Assembly (NCBI GenBank): GCA_046331095.1
Contig: JAXLRM010000003.1
Location: 1,178,001-1,242,000 of the forward strand
Direction: 5' to 3'
DNA: 64,000 bases
Source: JAIBAC01 sp046331095
GTDB lineage: Bacteria > Actinomycetota > Acidimicrobiia > UBA2766
Shown: positions 19,293 to 28,047 of the stretch, in pieces
Layout of the letters: each line of letters begins with the position of its first letter
Position numbering within the stretch: position 1 is the stretch's first letter
Program-made: the position numbers and the translations under genes
Notes under the pieces: generated by a model
The model's input: only the letters and a program-made list of their open reading frames with translations
Database searches by the model: none
What the model was told of the DNA's origin: nothing

Positions 19293-20264
19293 TCAGGGCT
19301 GGTTGTTGCCGGCGAAGATCTCCGAGACCGACGTGTCCTCGAACACCGCCCTGATCGCCTTCGCCACGATCGGCGCCGCCGACAGCACCGTGAGCTTGTC
19401 GAAGCGGCGCTCCGGTGGGATCGGTACGGTGTTGGTCACCACGATCCGTTCGATCGGCGCGTTCTTGAGCCGGTCGATGGCGGGGTCGCTGAAGATGCCG
19501 TGGGTCGCGAGCGCGTCGACCTCTTGGGCGCCTTGATCCTTGAGGAGAGCGGCAGCGCCGCAGATCGTGCCGGCTGTGTCGATCATGTCGTCGACGAGGA
19601 TGCAGTGGCGGCCTTCGACGTCACCGACGACGGCGAGCGTCTCGGATTCGTTGCGAACGTCGGTGCTGCGGCGCTTGTACAGGATGGCGACGTCGGACTG
19701 CAGCATCGACGCCATACGCTCGGTCACCTTGACCCGTCCCGCGTCGGGCGAGACGACGACGACGTCGCCGGGCACCTCGTTGCGGACCCAGTCGGCGAGC
19801 AGTGGCAGTGCCGTCAGGTGGTCGAAGGGGAAGTCGAAGAATCCCTGGATCTGGCCGGTGTGGAGGTCGACCGAGATCACCCGGCCCGCCCCGGCAGCGG
19901 TGAGCATGTCGGCCACGAGGCGCGCCGCGATCGGCTCGCGACTGCGTGCCTTCTTGTCCTGGCGGCTGTAGCCGTAGTACGGACAGACCGCCGTGATCCT
20001 CCCCGCCGAGGCACGCTTGAGCGCGTCGATCATGATGCACTGCTCCATGATCGCCTCGTTGACGGGCGGCGAGTGCGTCTGGATCACGTACACGTCGGAG
20101 CCGCGCACGCTCTCCTCGAAACGGCAGTAGATCTCGCCGTTCGCGAACGTGGCGATCTCGACGGTGCCGAGGGGCTGTTTGAGCTGGGTGGCGATCTCCT
20201 GTGCGAGCTCCGGATTGGAGCGTCCCGCGAAGATCTGCAGTGTGCGCTTGGAGTTGATCTCCAC
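19293..20264 (-). CDS. prs: Ribose-phosphate pyrophosphokinase (PRPP synthetase)
   Basis: 323-residue class I PRPP synthetase, which makes 5-phosphoribosyl-1-pyrophosphate from ribose 5-phosphate and ATP. Signatures: FAGRSNPELAQEI at the N-terminus, the flexible-loop YYGYSRQDKKARSREPI, the DLHTGQIQGFFDFPFDHL metal-binding stretch and the PRPP-binding VDDMIDTAGTI. It sits between glmU and rplY in the common glmU-prs-rplY-pth order. The gap of about 90 bases to rplY may hold a promoter, but none was resolved. Confidence 0.97.
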   Translation of the reverse strand: MEINSKRTLQIFAGRSNPELAQEIATQLKQPLGTVEIATFANGEIYCRFEESVRGSDVYVIQTHSPPVNEAIMEQCIMIDALKRASAGRITAVCPYYGYSRQDKKARSREPIAARLVADMLTAAGAGRVISVDLHTGQIQGFFDFPFDHLTALPLLADWVRNEVPGDVVVVSPDAGRVKVTERMASMLQSDVAILYKRRSTDVRNESETLAVVGDVEGRHCILVDDMIDTAGTICGAAALLKDQGAQEVDALATHGIFSDPAIDRLKNAPIERIVVTNTVPIPPERRFDKLTVLSAAPIVAKAIRAVFEDTSVSEIFAGNNQP

Positions 20265-20411
20265 TGGATCCCGCTCCCTGGAAGGTCCCTGATGTCGAGT
20301 GGTTGCCGCCCGCTGCGGTCTACCGTACCGGTTCGCTCCGTGCGGACCACGGTCCTGTCGGCTCGTTGCCGGTCGGCAGGTCAGGCTCGGGGGGTCGGCG
20401 GCGGGTCGGGC

Positions 20412-21800
20412 TCAGGACCGCGCTGGCCGTGGTGGGCGGTTGGCGGCGGTCCAACCCTCGACGTTGCGGGCGGGCATCCCCTTGGCGAGGGCGCCGGGCG
20501 GTACGTCGCGGGTCACGACCGCGCCGGCCGCTGTGTAGGCGTCGTCGCCGACCTCGACGGGTGCCACCAACAGCGTGCCCGAACCCGTGCGCACGCCCTC
20601 GCCCACGACCGTGCGGTGCTTGTCGACACCGTCCCAGTTGCACGTGATCGTGTTGGCGCCGAGGTTGACGTCCGCGGCGAGCGTCGCGTCCCCGACGTAG
20701 CTGAGGTGGGGGACCTTCGAGCCGCGCCCGATCACGGAGTTCTTCGCTTCGACGAAGGTCCCCACGTGGGCGCCCTCCTCGACCGAGCAGCCGCCGCGGA
20801 GGCTCGCGTACGGCCCGCAGTCGGAACCCTCACCCATGGACGAGTCGCGCACCACGCAGTAGCTCAGGGTCACGTCCCTGCCGATGTCGGCGTCGACGAG
20901 TCGCACCGAGGGGCCCACGACCGCACCCGCTCCGACACGCGTCGATCCCTCGAGGACGACGTCGGGCAGCAACGTGACGTCGGCCTCGAGCTCGACGGCG
21001 GCGTCGACGTAGGCGGTGGCGGGGTCGCGCATCGTCACCCCGGCACGCATCCAGCCCTCGTTGATGCGGCGGCGGGCGAGCGACTCGGTCGCGGCGAGCT
21101 GGGCACGGTCGTTGATGCCACGCACCTCGTCGGCGTCCGCGGTGACGGTGTCGACGTCGGGAAAGAGCGCCGCCACCGCGTCGGTCAGGTACACCTCGCC
21201 CTGCGCGTTGTCGGTGCCGAGGCGGGTGATCTCGGCGCGCAGTCGCTCTTCGTCGAAGACATAGGTGCTGACCGCGACCTCCGAGATCTGGCGCTGCTCG
21301 CGGGTGCAGTCGGCCTCCTCGACGATGCGCGAGACGCCGCCGCCGATCTCGCGCACGACGCGGCCGTACCCGGTCGGGTCGTCGAAGTGCGCCGTGAGCA
21401 GGGTCACGGCGGTGGCGTCGGCCGCGTGGAGCGACACCATCTCCGCGAGCGTCTCGGAGGTCACGAGCGGCATGTCGCCCGGGAGGAGCAGGATGTCGCG
21501 CCTGCCCGGTGCGAGCGCCGCGAGGGCGCACGCGGCCGCGTCACCCGTTCCGCGCTGGTCGGGCTGGGTGACCGTACGTACCGCCACACCGACGTCGACG
21601 CTGTCGAGGTGGGCCGTGACCGCTTCGGCGCCGTGGCCGACGACGACGCAGATCTGCTCGGGTCCGGTGCCGGCCGCGGCCCGCAGGACCCAGTCGAGCA
21701 GCGGCCGACCGCACACCGGGTGGAGGACCTTGGGCAGAGCCGACTTCATGCGTGTGCCCGCGCCGGCAGCGAGCACCACGGCAACCAGCGGATTCGACAT
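20412..21800 (-). CDS. glmU: Bifunctional UDP-GlcNAc pyrophosphorylase / glucosamine-1-phosphate acetyltransferase
   Basis: 462-residue GlmU, giving UDP-N-acetylglucosamine for the cell wall. The N-terminal uridylyltransferase has LAAGAGTRMKSALPKVLHPVCG and QRGTGDAA. The C-terminal left-handed beta-helix acetyltransferase has repeated hexapeptides and the NYDG-like CNWDGVDKHRT region. The ATG at 21800 (MSNPLVAV) was chosen over a GTG six codons upstream because GGAAGG lies 10 bases before it. It is the first gene of glmU-prs-rplY-pth. Confidence 0.95.
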   Translation of the reverse strand: MSNPLVAVVLAAGAGTRMKSALPKVLHPVCGRPLLDWVLRAAAGTGPEQICVVVGHGAEAVTAHLDSVDVGVAVRTVTQPDQRGTGDAAACALAALAPGRRDILLLPGDMPLVTSETLAEMVSLHAADATAVTLLTAHFDDPTGYGRVVREIGGGVSRIVEEADCTREQRQISEVAVSTYVFDEERLRAEITRLGTDNAQGEVYLTDAVAALFPDVDTVTADADEVRGINDRAQLAATESLARRRINEGWMRAGVTMRDPATAYVDAAVELEADVTLLPDVVLEGSTRVGAGAVVGPSVRLVDADIGRDVTLSYCVVRDSSMGEGSDCGPYASLRGGCSVEEGAHVGTFVEAKNSVIGRGSKVPHLSYVGDATLAADVNLGANTITCNWDGVDKHRTVVGEGVRTGSGTLLVAPVEVGDDAYTAAGAVVTRDVPPGALAKGMPARNVEGWTAANRPPRPARS

Positions 21801-21856
21801 CTGGGAGGCACCTTCCACACTGGGAGCCGACGGGACCGGTCGCGGTCACCGCTTCG

Positions 21857-21928
21857 CTCCGGGGCAAGGACTCGAACCCTGTCTTAGAGGACCAAAACCT
21901 CTCGTGCTGCCGATTACACCACCCCGGA
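21857..21928 (-). tRNA. tRNA-Gln (anticodon TTG)
   Basis: 72-base cloverleaf on the minus strand. The acceptor stem TCCGGGG pairs with CCCCGGA, the D-arm is GGTGTAATCGGCAGCA-like, the anticodon stem AGAGG/CCTCT encloses loop TTTTGGT (anticodon TTG), and the T-arm contains GGTTCGAGTCC. CCA is not encoded. It lies 56 bases upstream of the glmU start. Confidence 0.93.
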
Positions 21929-21957
21929 TCGGGCATTCACGGTAGCGCCACGGTGGG

Positions 21958-22170
21958 TCAGTAGACGTCGCGCATGAACGGCAGCTTGTTCACGAGTGCG
22001 GCGACGATCAGCGACAGCGGAGTCGTGATCGCAGCGCCGATGACGAGTCCGGGCGGGCCGTAGGTGAGCATTCCGATGGTTCCGCCGAGAGCTGCGCACA
22101 GGACGAAGCCGATCAGGGCGAGTATGTCGGCCCGCGCCTCGGCTCGTTCGCGCCGTTCGTTCTCGGACAT
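21958..22170 (-). CDS. Small membrane protein, unknown function
   Basis: 70 residues. A charged N-terminus (MSENERRERAEARAD) is followed by two hydrophobic segments (about 16-36 and 40-60) with a Gly/Pro-rich turn, and the protein ends RDVY. I do not recognise a family. The ATG at 22170 was chosen because upstream residues in the longer open frame are low-complexity and lie in the divergent promoter region. It transcribes away from the neighbouring 22,334 gene. Confidence 0.55.
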   Translation of the reverse strand: MSENERRERAEARADILALIGFVLCAALGGTIGMLTYGPPGLVIGAAITTPLSLIVAALVNKLPFMRDVY

Positions 22171-22333
22171 GGGCCCGATTCTCCCTCTTGGCGCCGGCAT
22201 CCGTGAAGCCGGCCCTGGCGCGGCCGGGCATCCACCGCGGCCCTGCCGGGTCCGGCTACCTTGAACTACACCAGTGAGCTTCGCCGGGGTCTGCCCCCAG
22301 CCCTGCTCCTCCCGCCGGACCGGAGGCGACGAC

Positions 22334-23128
22334 GTGACGGCGCCGACATCGGAGCCCACCGAAGAGGCCCAACAGCCCGACCAGTCCGATCCCGTGGTCG
22401 GCGTCAACGACTGGGGCCGCGTGTCGGACGCGTGGGAGCGCGTCTTCGACGACGTGTCCGCGGTCGGCTCGGATCTCAAGACGGTGTTCAAGGGCGCCTA
22501 CCGTGCCGCCGCGGTCGACCCGTCGATCGACCTCTCCGACGCCGTCGGCAGCCTCGGCGCCGAGCAGTTCGTCGGGGTCTCCGAACGCCTCGACCGCGGC
22601 CTCGCGGGTGCCCGTGCCGCGTTGACGACACTGGGCGACGAGTTGCACGAGGGCGGCTCGGAGCGTCTCCACGGCGAGGTCGAGGGCGCCGTCAAGGTGA
22701 GCCTCTACGAGCTCGGCATGCTGCTGATCCGCATGTCCGACAAGCTCGACGGCGAAGTCCCACCGCCGCGCGTGTCCAGGGTTGCCCCCGCCACCCCACC
22801 GGTGTTCGAGGACGGATGGGACGACGCCGCGGTCGCAGCCGAGTCCCAACCCGAGACCGCTATCGAGGCGGCGGTCGCGTACGAGGCGACATGGCCCGAT
22901 GCGGCCCCGGCGTCGGAGTTCGAGACGGCGTGGCCCGAGGCGGCGGCGCCACCCACCGAGGCGGCGGCACCGGTCACCAACGACTCCACCGAGGAGATCC
23001 CCGAGATCGACCTCAGCGAGACTCCCCCGCAGGCGGGTGATCCGGCCGCCTCCGGTCCCGGTCCGATCCCGGTGCGTCCCGCTTCCGAAGAGGCCGCCTA
23101 CCCGCCCGACGTGATCCGTCCCGACTGA
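22334..23128 (+). CDS. Hypothetical acidic protein
   Basis: 264 residues with no recognised domain. Residues about 20-150 look globular and helical (DAWERVFDDVSAVGSDLKTVFKGAY and following). The C-terminal 110 residues are an acidic, Ala/Pro/Glu-rich disordered tail. The GTG at 22334 has GGAGG seven bases upstream, better than an ATG-type start 60 bases earlier. It may be a lineage-specific cytoplasmic protein; nothing in the context suggests a job. Confidence 0.65.
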   Translation: MTAPTSEPTEEAQQPDQSDPVVGVNDWGRVSDAWERVFDDVSAVGSDLKTVFKGAYRAAAVDPSIDLSDAVGSLGAEQFVGVSERLDRGLAGARAALTTLGDELHEGGSERLHGEVEGAVKVSLYELGMLLIRMSDKLDGEVPPPRVSRVAPATPPVFEDGWDDAAVAAESQPETAIEAAVAYEATWPDAAPASEFETAWPEAAAPPTEAAAPVTNDSTEEIPEIDLSETPPQAGDPAASGPGPIPVRPASEEAAYPPDVIRPD

Positions 23129-23140
23129 CCTGTCCCGTCG

Positions 23141-23482
23141 TCAGGGGTAGTCCAGCCAACCATCGGCGCCGTCGGTGTCTGTGGCTTCGTCGGTGTCGAG
23201 GTGAGCCTCGAGCGAGGAGACCTTGGTCTCCATCGCGTTCTCGGCCCCGGGGCGGTAGTCGATCTTGACGACGACGCTCACCCGCGGTGCTGCCTCGCCC
23301 ACCTTCGCGACGCAACGGCCGATGAGTGACATCACCTCGTCCCAGTCACCCTCGACGTTGGTGAACATCGAGTTGGTCTCGTTCGCAAGCCCGCTCTCAC
23401 GCACGAGACGGACCGCGTCGGCCACCTCGGCGGAAACGGAGTCGCCAACGCCGAGTGGGGTGATGCTGAACGCTGCGAGCAT
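23141..23482 (-). CDS. MTH1187-family thiamine-binding protein
   Basis: 113-residue protein of the MTH1187/YkoF-like family (UPF0045), small ferredoxin-fold proteins that bind thiamine or its precursors. Seen: the N-terminal strand MLAAFSITPLGVGDSVSAEVADAVRLV, then NSMFTNVEGDWDEVM and RVSVVVKIDYR. The start at 23482 was chosen for GGAGG five bases upstream; an ATG five codons earlier is possible. It converges with the hypothetical acidic gene, leaving only 12 bases. Confidence 0.75.
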   Translation of the reverse strand: MLAAFSITPLGVGDSVSAEVADAVRLVRESGLANETNSMFTNVEGDWDEVMSLIGRCVAKVGEAAPRVSVVVKIDYRPGAENAMETKVSSLEAHLDTDEATDTDGADGWLDYP

Positions 23483-23542
23483 CGTCGCCTCCGCCATCGT
23501 CGCTGTCGCCGGGAAGTCCACGAAGCGTAGGCACCCCCTGCC

Positions 23543-23655
23543 GGACGTGGGGACGTGAACCGGGCTGTGAACCCGTCTCACGTCCCCACGTCGATCCGAA
23601 CCCCGGACGTGGGGACGTGAAGCGGGTCGTGAACCCGCCTCACGTCCCCACGTCC
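23543..23655. repeat. Two tandem palindromic repeats downstream of ispE
   Basis: Two near-identical copies (23543-23592 and 23605-23655). Each has an outer inverted pair GGACGTGGGGACGTGA / TCACGTCCCCACGTC around an inner pair of GGGT/ACCC type. Copy 2 overlaps the last codons and stop of ispE. Both can form long GC-rich hairpins, so they could terminate or insulate transcription. The copies differ at a few positions. Confidence 0.75.
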
Positions 23656-24509
23656 AGCGCGAGGACGCCGTGGGGGACGGGGGTCGTGGCCCACACGGTC
23701 GCGCCGAGCTCGGAGATCTGGGCGGCGAGGGGGCGCAGCTCGCCGGGGGTCGGGGCGAACAAGAGGAAGCCCGCGCCGGAGCCGGTCATGAGCGGAGCGC
23801 GGCCCGCGACCGACGTGATCGCGTCACGCCACCAGGCGAGCTCGGGCACGACCGTGCACGCGGCGGCTTCGAGGTCGTTTCGGAACGAGCACGCGGGCAC
23901 CAGCTCGGCGAGCCAGTCCGGCGCCGGTGCGTCCCGCGCACGGTTGCCCGGACCGACCTTGTCGAACGCGGCGAAGACCGCGGCGGTCGGGACCTGCAAG
24001 GGCGGTACCGCCACGAGGATCCCGAACGGCGGCAGCGGCGCCAACCCGTCGACGACCTCGCCGCGGCCGCCGAGGCGGGCACAACCACCACGTAGGCAGA
24101 ACGGCACGTCGGTCCCGATCGCCACCGCGAGCGGCACGAGGTCGAGGTCCTCACGGTCGAGCAGCGACGCCGTCGCGACCAGCGCGCACGCCGCGTCGGT
24201 CGAGCCACCGCCGAGGCCGGCACCGACTGGAATGCGCTTCACGACCTCCACGTCGAGGCCGGTCCGCGAGTCGGCAGCAGCGAGCACGGCAGCCACGGCA
24301 CGCGTGACGAGGGTGTCCTCGAGTCCCGTCGACGTGGTGACACGCACGGCGCCACCGCCGTCGTCCACCGAGGTGAACCCGAGGGTGTCGGCGATACCCA
24401 CGCTCGTGGCGTACGAGACGTAGGGGTGGTAGCCGTCGGAGCGGACCGCGCCGACGTCGAGGGACAGGTTCACCTTCGCGTGCGCCGACCAGCGCGCATG
24501 CATGTTCAC
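23640..24509 (-). CDS. ispE: 4-diphosphocytidyl-2-C-methyl-D-erythritol kinase
   Basis: 289-residue GHMP kinase of the MEP isoprenoid pathway. Motifs: HAKVNLSLDVG at the N-terminus, the ATP-binding PVGAGLGGGSTDAACA, and MTGSGAGFLLF near the end. The GTG at 24509 overlaps the rsmA stop as GTGA; an ATG two codons later is an alternative. It is last in metG-tatD-rsmA-ispE. The open frame continues far upstream antisense to rsmA and is not coding there. Confidence 0.93.
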   Translation of the reverse strand: MNMHARWSAHAKVNLSLDVGAVRSDGYHPYVSYATSVGIADTLGFTSVDDGGGAVRVTTSTGLEDTLVTRAVAAVLAAADSRTGLDVEVVKRIPVGAGLGGGSTDAACALVATASLLDREDLDLVPLAVAIGTDVPFCLRGGCARLGGRGEVVDGLAPLPPFGILVAVPPLQVPTAAVFAAFDKVGPGNRARDAPAPDWLAELVPACSFRNDLEAAACTVVPELAWWRDAITSVAGRAPLMTGSGAGFLLFAPTPGELRPLAAQISELGATVWATTPVPHGVLALDVGT

Positions 24510-25348
24510 GCCCCCACCGCCCGCGCCCCGAGTGCCCGCGTCAACGCCGCGAAGTCCTCGAGACCGAGCGTCTCCGCACGCGCCCGCGTGTCGACGCCAC
24601 ACGCGGCCAGGGCGGCCTCCACCCGCTCCGGGGCCCACCCACCGGCGCCGAGCGCGTTGCGCACGGTCTTGCGGCGCTGGCCGAACGCGGCGGTCACGAC
24701 GCCGTAGAGCGCGTCCCGCCCCGTGTCCACGCGGGGACGCTCGTGGCGGTCGATGCGCACGAGCACGGAGTCGACCTCGGGCCGCGGCCAGAACACCGTC
24801 GGCGGCACACGCCCGGCCAGACGCGCCGCGCCGTGGTAGGCCACCTTCACGCTCACGGCCCCGTAGGCGTCGTCGCCGGGACCCGCTACGAGGCGCTCGC
24901 CGACCTCGCGCTGGACCATCACGACGAAGGTCCGCAACGCCGCCACGCCGTCGAGCAGGTCGACGAGGACGCTCGTGCCGACGGCGTAGGGCAGGTTCGA
25001 CACCATCTTGGTGGACGGCTGCGCCCCCAGCACGCCACCCCAGTCCACGGCGGCGGCGTCGGCGACGACGATGCGCGCTCCGGGGGCCACACCCGCGGCC
25101 ACCTCGGCGAGACGGGGGTCGACCTCGACGCCGACGACGTCGGCACCCGCGTCGACGAGACCGGCCGTGAGCGAGCCCACGCCGACACCGACCTCGAGGA
25201 CCCGCTCCCCCGCCGCGACCTCGGCCACCGCGACGATTCGGCGCACGACGTTGGGGTCGCACAGGAAGTTCTGGCCCCTGTGCTTGGACGGGCGCACGCC
25301 CGCGCCGTGGACGAGCTCACGCACCTCGCGTCCGCCGAGCAGGCTCAC
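24506..25348 (-). CDS. rsmA: 16S rRNA dimethyladenosine transferase
   Basis: 280-residue KsgA/RsmA, which dimethylates two adjacent adenines of the 3' end of 16S rRNA. Motifs: KHRGQNFLCDPNVVRRI, SAM-binding VLEVGVGVGSLT, acidic VEVDPRL, and the catalytic NLPY within KMVSNLPYAVGT. The GTG start at 25348 overlaps the tatD stop as GTGA. Confidence 0.95.
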   Translation of the reverse strand: MSLLGGREVRELVHGAGVRPSKHRGQNFLCDPNVVRRIVAVAEVAAGERVLEVGVGVGSLTAGLVDAGADVVGVEVDPRLAEVAAGVAPGARIVVADAAAVDWGGVLGAQPSTKMVSNLPYAVGTSVLVDLLDGVAALRTFVVMVQREVGERLVAGPGDDAYGAVSVKVAYHGAARLAGRVPPTVFWPRPEVDSVLVRIDRHERPRVDTGRDALYGVVTAAFGQRRKTVRNALGAGGWAPERVEAALAACGVDTRARAETLGLEDFAALTRALGARAVGA

Positions 25349-26127
25349 CGTGCAGGCGCCGCGAGCCCGAACAGCTCCCGGGCGGTCGTCGTCGTCGACG
25401 CCGCGACGTCCGCCACCGCCAGACCGAGGGCCTCCGCCAGCGCCGCGCCCACGAGGGCGACACGGGCGGGGTAGTTGGTCTTGCCGCGGAAGCCCTGGGG
25501 CGACAGGAACGGCGCGTCGGTCTCGACCACGAGTCGGTCGAGCGGGACCGACCGGGCCGCGTCGCGCAGGTCGTCGTTGCGGGGGTAGGAGATCGGCCCG
25601 GCGATCGAGAGGACCGCGCCGAGCTCGACACAGCGGGCAGCCTCGGCCGGACCGCCGCTGAAGCAGTGGAACACGAGCCGTGGCGGCGGTCCCTCGTCCT
25701 CGAGGACCCTGAACGCGTCGTCCCACGCGTCGCGGGTGTGGATCACGAGGGCCTTGCCGAGCTCCTTCGCGAGGCCGATCTGTGCCCGGAACGCCGCCTC
25801 CTGGGCGTCGTGGGGCGAGTGGTCGCGGTAGAAGTCGAAGCCGCACTCGCCGATGCCGACGACCTCGGCTGCGCGGGCGGACTCGGCGATCGCGTCCCAC
25901 TGCGCGTCGAGGTGGCGTGCCTCGTGGGGGTGCAGCCCCGCCGTCGCGTGGACGCCGTCGAAGGCCCGTGCCGCCTCGATCGCGGCCGCTGTCGTGGACG
26001 TGTCGATGCCGACGCACACGAGCGTGGCGACACCGTCGGCTCCGGCCTCCGCGACCAGCTCGGCGTCGGGCTCGTCGAGCATCTGGAGGTGGCAGTGCGT
26101 GTCGACCCAGTCGGGTCCGGCGCTCAC
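25345..26127 (-). CDS. tatD: TatD-family metal-dependent deoxyribonuclease
   Basis: 260-residue TatD hydrolase. Motifs: the metal-binding DTHCHLQ at the N-terminus, GLHPHEA, GECGFDFYRD, VIHTRDAWDD, FHCFSGG and ETDAPFLSPQGFRG. The GTG at 26127 overlaps the metG stop as GTGA. metG-tatD-rsmA is a widely conserved order. Confidence 0.93.
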   Translation of the reverse strand: MSAGPDWVDTHCHLQMLDEPDAELVAEAGADGVATLVCVGIDTSTTAAAIEAARAFDGVHATAGLHPHEARHLDAQWDAIAESARAAEVVGIGECGFDFYRDHSPHDAQEAAFRAQIGLAKELGKALVIHTRDAWDDAFRVLEDEGPPPRLVFHCFSGGPAEAARCVELGAVLSIAGPISYPRNDDLRDAARSVPLDRLVVETDAPFLSPQGFRGKTNYPARVALVGAALAEALGLAVADVAASTTTTARELFGLAAPAR

Positions 26128-27734
26128 CCGGGCGCCTCCATACGCGGGAACAGCGCGTCGCCCTTGGTCACCGTCGTCCCCTCGGGGAAGCCGCCCCACG
26201 CCACGGCGGCGTCGAGGGGGCCGTCCGCGGGCGAGCCGGCGAGGCCGAGCTTGTCCCACAGCCTCACGCACGCCCCCGGCATCACGGGCGACAGCAACAC
26301 CGCCACGACGCGCAGGGTCTCGAGCCCGGCACCGAGGACGGCGTCGAGGCGGCTGCGGTCGTCGGGGTCCGCGGACTTGGCGAGATGCCACGGCTCGGTG
26401 TCCTCGATCAAGCGGTTCGCCGCACGCACCGCACCCCACAGGGCGGTCAGGGCGTCGTCGAAGTCGAAGTCCTCGACGAGGCGGCCGTAGTCGGCTCCGG
26501 CCTGTTCGACCGCGGCGATCAGCGCGTCGACCGCGGGGTCGTGCCCGACCGGGGGCACGCCGGGAGCAGCGGCCTCCGCGTAGCGCTCGACCATGTTGAG
26601 CACCCGGCTCGCGAGATTGCCGAGATCGTTGGCGAGGTCGCCGTTGTAGCGGTCGAGGATCGCCTCCCACGAGAACGACCCGTCGGGGCCGAAGCTGACG
26701 TCGCGCAGGAAGTAGTAGCGGTAGCAGTCGACGCCGAAGGTGTCGACGAGCTCGGCGGGGTGGATCTGGTTCGCCCGGGTCTTGGACATCTTCTCGCCGC
26801 CGACGAGGAGCCATCCGTGCGCGAACACCGTGCGCGGCAGCGGCAGGCCGGCGGCCATCAGCATCGCGGGCCAGATGACCGCGTGGAAGCGCAGGATGTC
26901 CTTGCCGACGATGTGGACGGTGGCGGGCCAGTCGCGGGCGAAGCGGGCGTCGTCGGTGCCGTAGCCGACCGCGGTCATGTAGTTGGTCAGGGCGTCGGGC
27001 CACACGTAGGCCACCTGGTCGGGGTCCCACGGGATCGGCACGCCCCACGTGATCGTGGAGCGGCTGAAGCTGACGTCGGCGAGGCCGCCGCGCACGAACC
27101 CGACGACCTCGTTGCGCCGCGCCTCGGGGCGCACGAAGTCGGGGTTCGCGGCGATGTGGTCGAGGAGGCGCTCTTGGTACTCCGAGAGGCGGAAGAACCA
27201 GTTGCGCTCCCGGAGGTGCTCGACGGGTCGCTTGTGGATCGGGCAGTGCTCGCCCGCTCCCGCCGTGGCGTCGGCGTCGACGAGCTCCGCGGGCGTGTAG
27301 TACGCCTCGCACGCGACGCAGTAGAGGCCCTCGTAGTCGTCGAGGTAGAGCGCGCCGCGGTCACGCAAGGTCTCGAGGATCTTGACGACACCGGCGGTGT
27401 GCCGTGGAGACGTCGTGCGGATGAAGTCGTCGTTGGAGATGTCGAGGAGGGCGTTCATCTCCTCGAAGCGGGGCACCACGGTGTCGCACCACTCCTGGGG
27501 CGTGACACCCCTCTCCTCGGCGGTGCGCGCGACCTTCTGGCCGTGCTCGTCGGTGCCGGTGAGGAAGAACACGCGGTCGCCGCGCAGGCGGTGCCAGCGC
27601 GCCATGACGTCGGCGGCGACCGTCGTGTACGCGTGGCCGATGTGGGGCACGTCGTTCACGTAGTAGATCGGCGTGGTGACGTAGAAGTAGGGCTGGTCGG
27701 CCACGGCGGCGGGGTGCTCCCGTTGGGGGTCCAC
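26124..27734 (-). CDS. metG: Methionyl-tRNA synthetase
   Basis: 536-residue class I synthetase charging tRNA-Met. HIGH at residues 31-34 (VPHIGHAYTT), a zinc knuckle CVACEAYYTP...CPIHKRP, the KMSKT signature in VGGEKMSKTRANQ, and an anticodon-binding helical domain are present. There is no C-terminal tRNA-binding extension. First gene of a four-gene operon; the 58-base gap to the divergent AbrB-type gene must hold promoters for both. Confidence 0.96.
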   Translation of the reverse strand: MDPQREHPAAVADQPYFYVTTPIYYVNDVPHIGHAYTTVAADVMARWHRLRGDRVFFLTGTDEHGQKVARTAEERGVTPQEWCDTVVPRFEEMNALLDISNDDFIRTTSPRHTAGVVKILETLRDRGALYLDDYEGLYCVACEAYYTPAELVDADATAGAGEHCPIHKRPVEHLRERNWFFRLSEYQERLLDHIAANPDFVRPEARRNEVVGFVRGGLADVSFSRSTITWGVPIPWDPDQVAYVWPDALTNYMTAVGYGTDDARFARDWPATVHIVGKDILRFHAVIWPAMLMAAGLPLPRTVFAHGWLLVGGEKMSKTRANQIHPAELVDTFGVDCYRYYFLRDVSFGPDGSFSWEAILDRYNGDLANDLGNLASRVLNMVERYAEAAAPGVPPVGHDPAVDALIAAVEQAGADYGRLVEDFDFDDALTALWGAVRAANRLIEDTEPWHLAKSADPDDRSRLDAVLGAGLETLRVVAVLLSPVMPGACVRLWDKLGLAGSPADGPLDAAVAWGGFPEGTTVTKGDALFPRMEAPG

Positions 27735-27792
27735 GGAGACGGACGGGTTAGGATCGTATCAACCAGTCCCCAGGCGCCGATCCGGATTGCCA

Positions 27793-28047
27793 ATGCAGCG
27801 TAGAACCACCGGCATGACCCGCAAGGTCGACGACCTGGGGCGCATCGTGCTGCCCGCGGAGATCCGCCGGACGTTCGGTATCGGCGAGGGCGACCTGCTC
27901 GAGATCGCCGTCGAGGACTCCCGCATCATCCTCAGCAAGCTCCAGCAGCACTGCACGTTCTGCGGCGGCGACGTCGACCTCGTCGCGCACCACGACCACC
28001 TCGTGTGCATGGTCTGCGTCAAGGACCTGGGGTCCCATCTCGGTTGA
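27793..28047 (+). CDS. AbrB/SpoVT-type DNA-binding protein with C-terminal zinc ribbon
   Basis: 84 residues. A swapped-hairpin AbrB/SpoVT domain (TRKVDDLGRIVLPAEIRRTFGI) forms the N-terminal half. The C-terminal 30 residues carry two cysteine pairs (CTFCGG and CMVC) and histidines that could bind zinc. This layout occurs in actinobacterial AbrB-family regulators. The ATG at 27793 is one of several close starts. It is divergent from metG and its last 29 bases overlap the convergent rsmI gene. Confidence 0.8.
   Translation: MQRRTTGMTRKVDDLGRIVLPAEIRRTFGIGEGDLLEIAVEDSRIILSKLQQHCTFCGGDVDLVAHHDHLVCMVCVKDLGSHLG

Noticed and set aside
19500..21887. 795-codon + strand frame
   Set aside because: Antisense of prs and glmU.
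23543..23655. CRISPR or tRNA-like structure
   Set aside because: Two palindromic units only; no spacers and no cloverleaf.
25782..27803. 673-codon + strand frame
   Set aside because: Antisense of tatD and metG.
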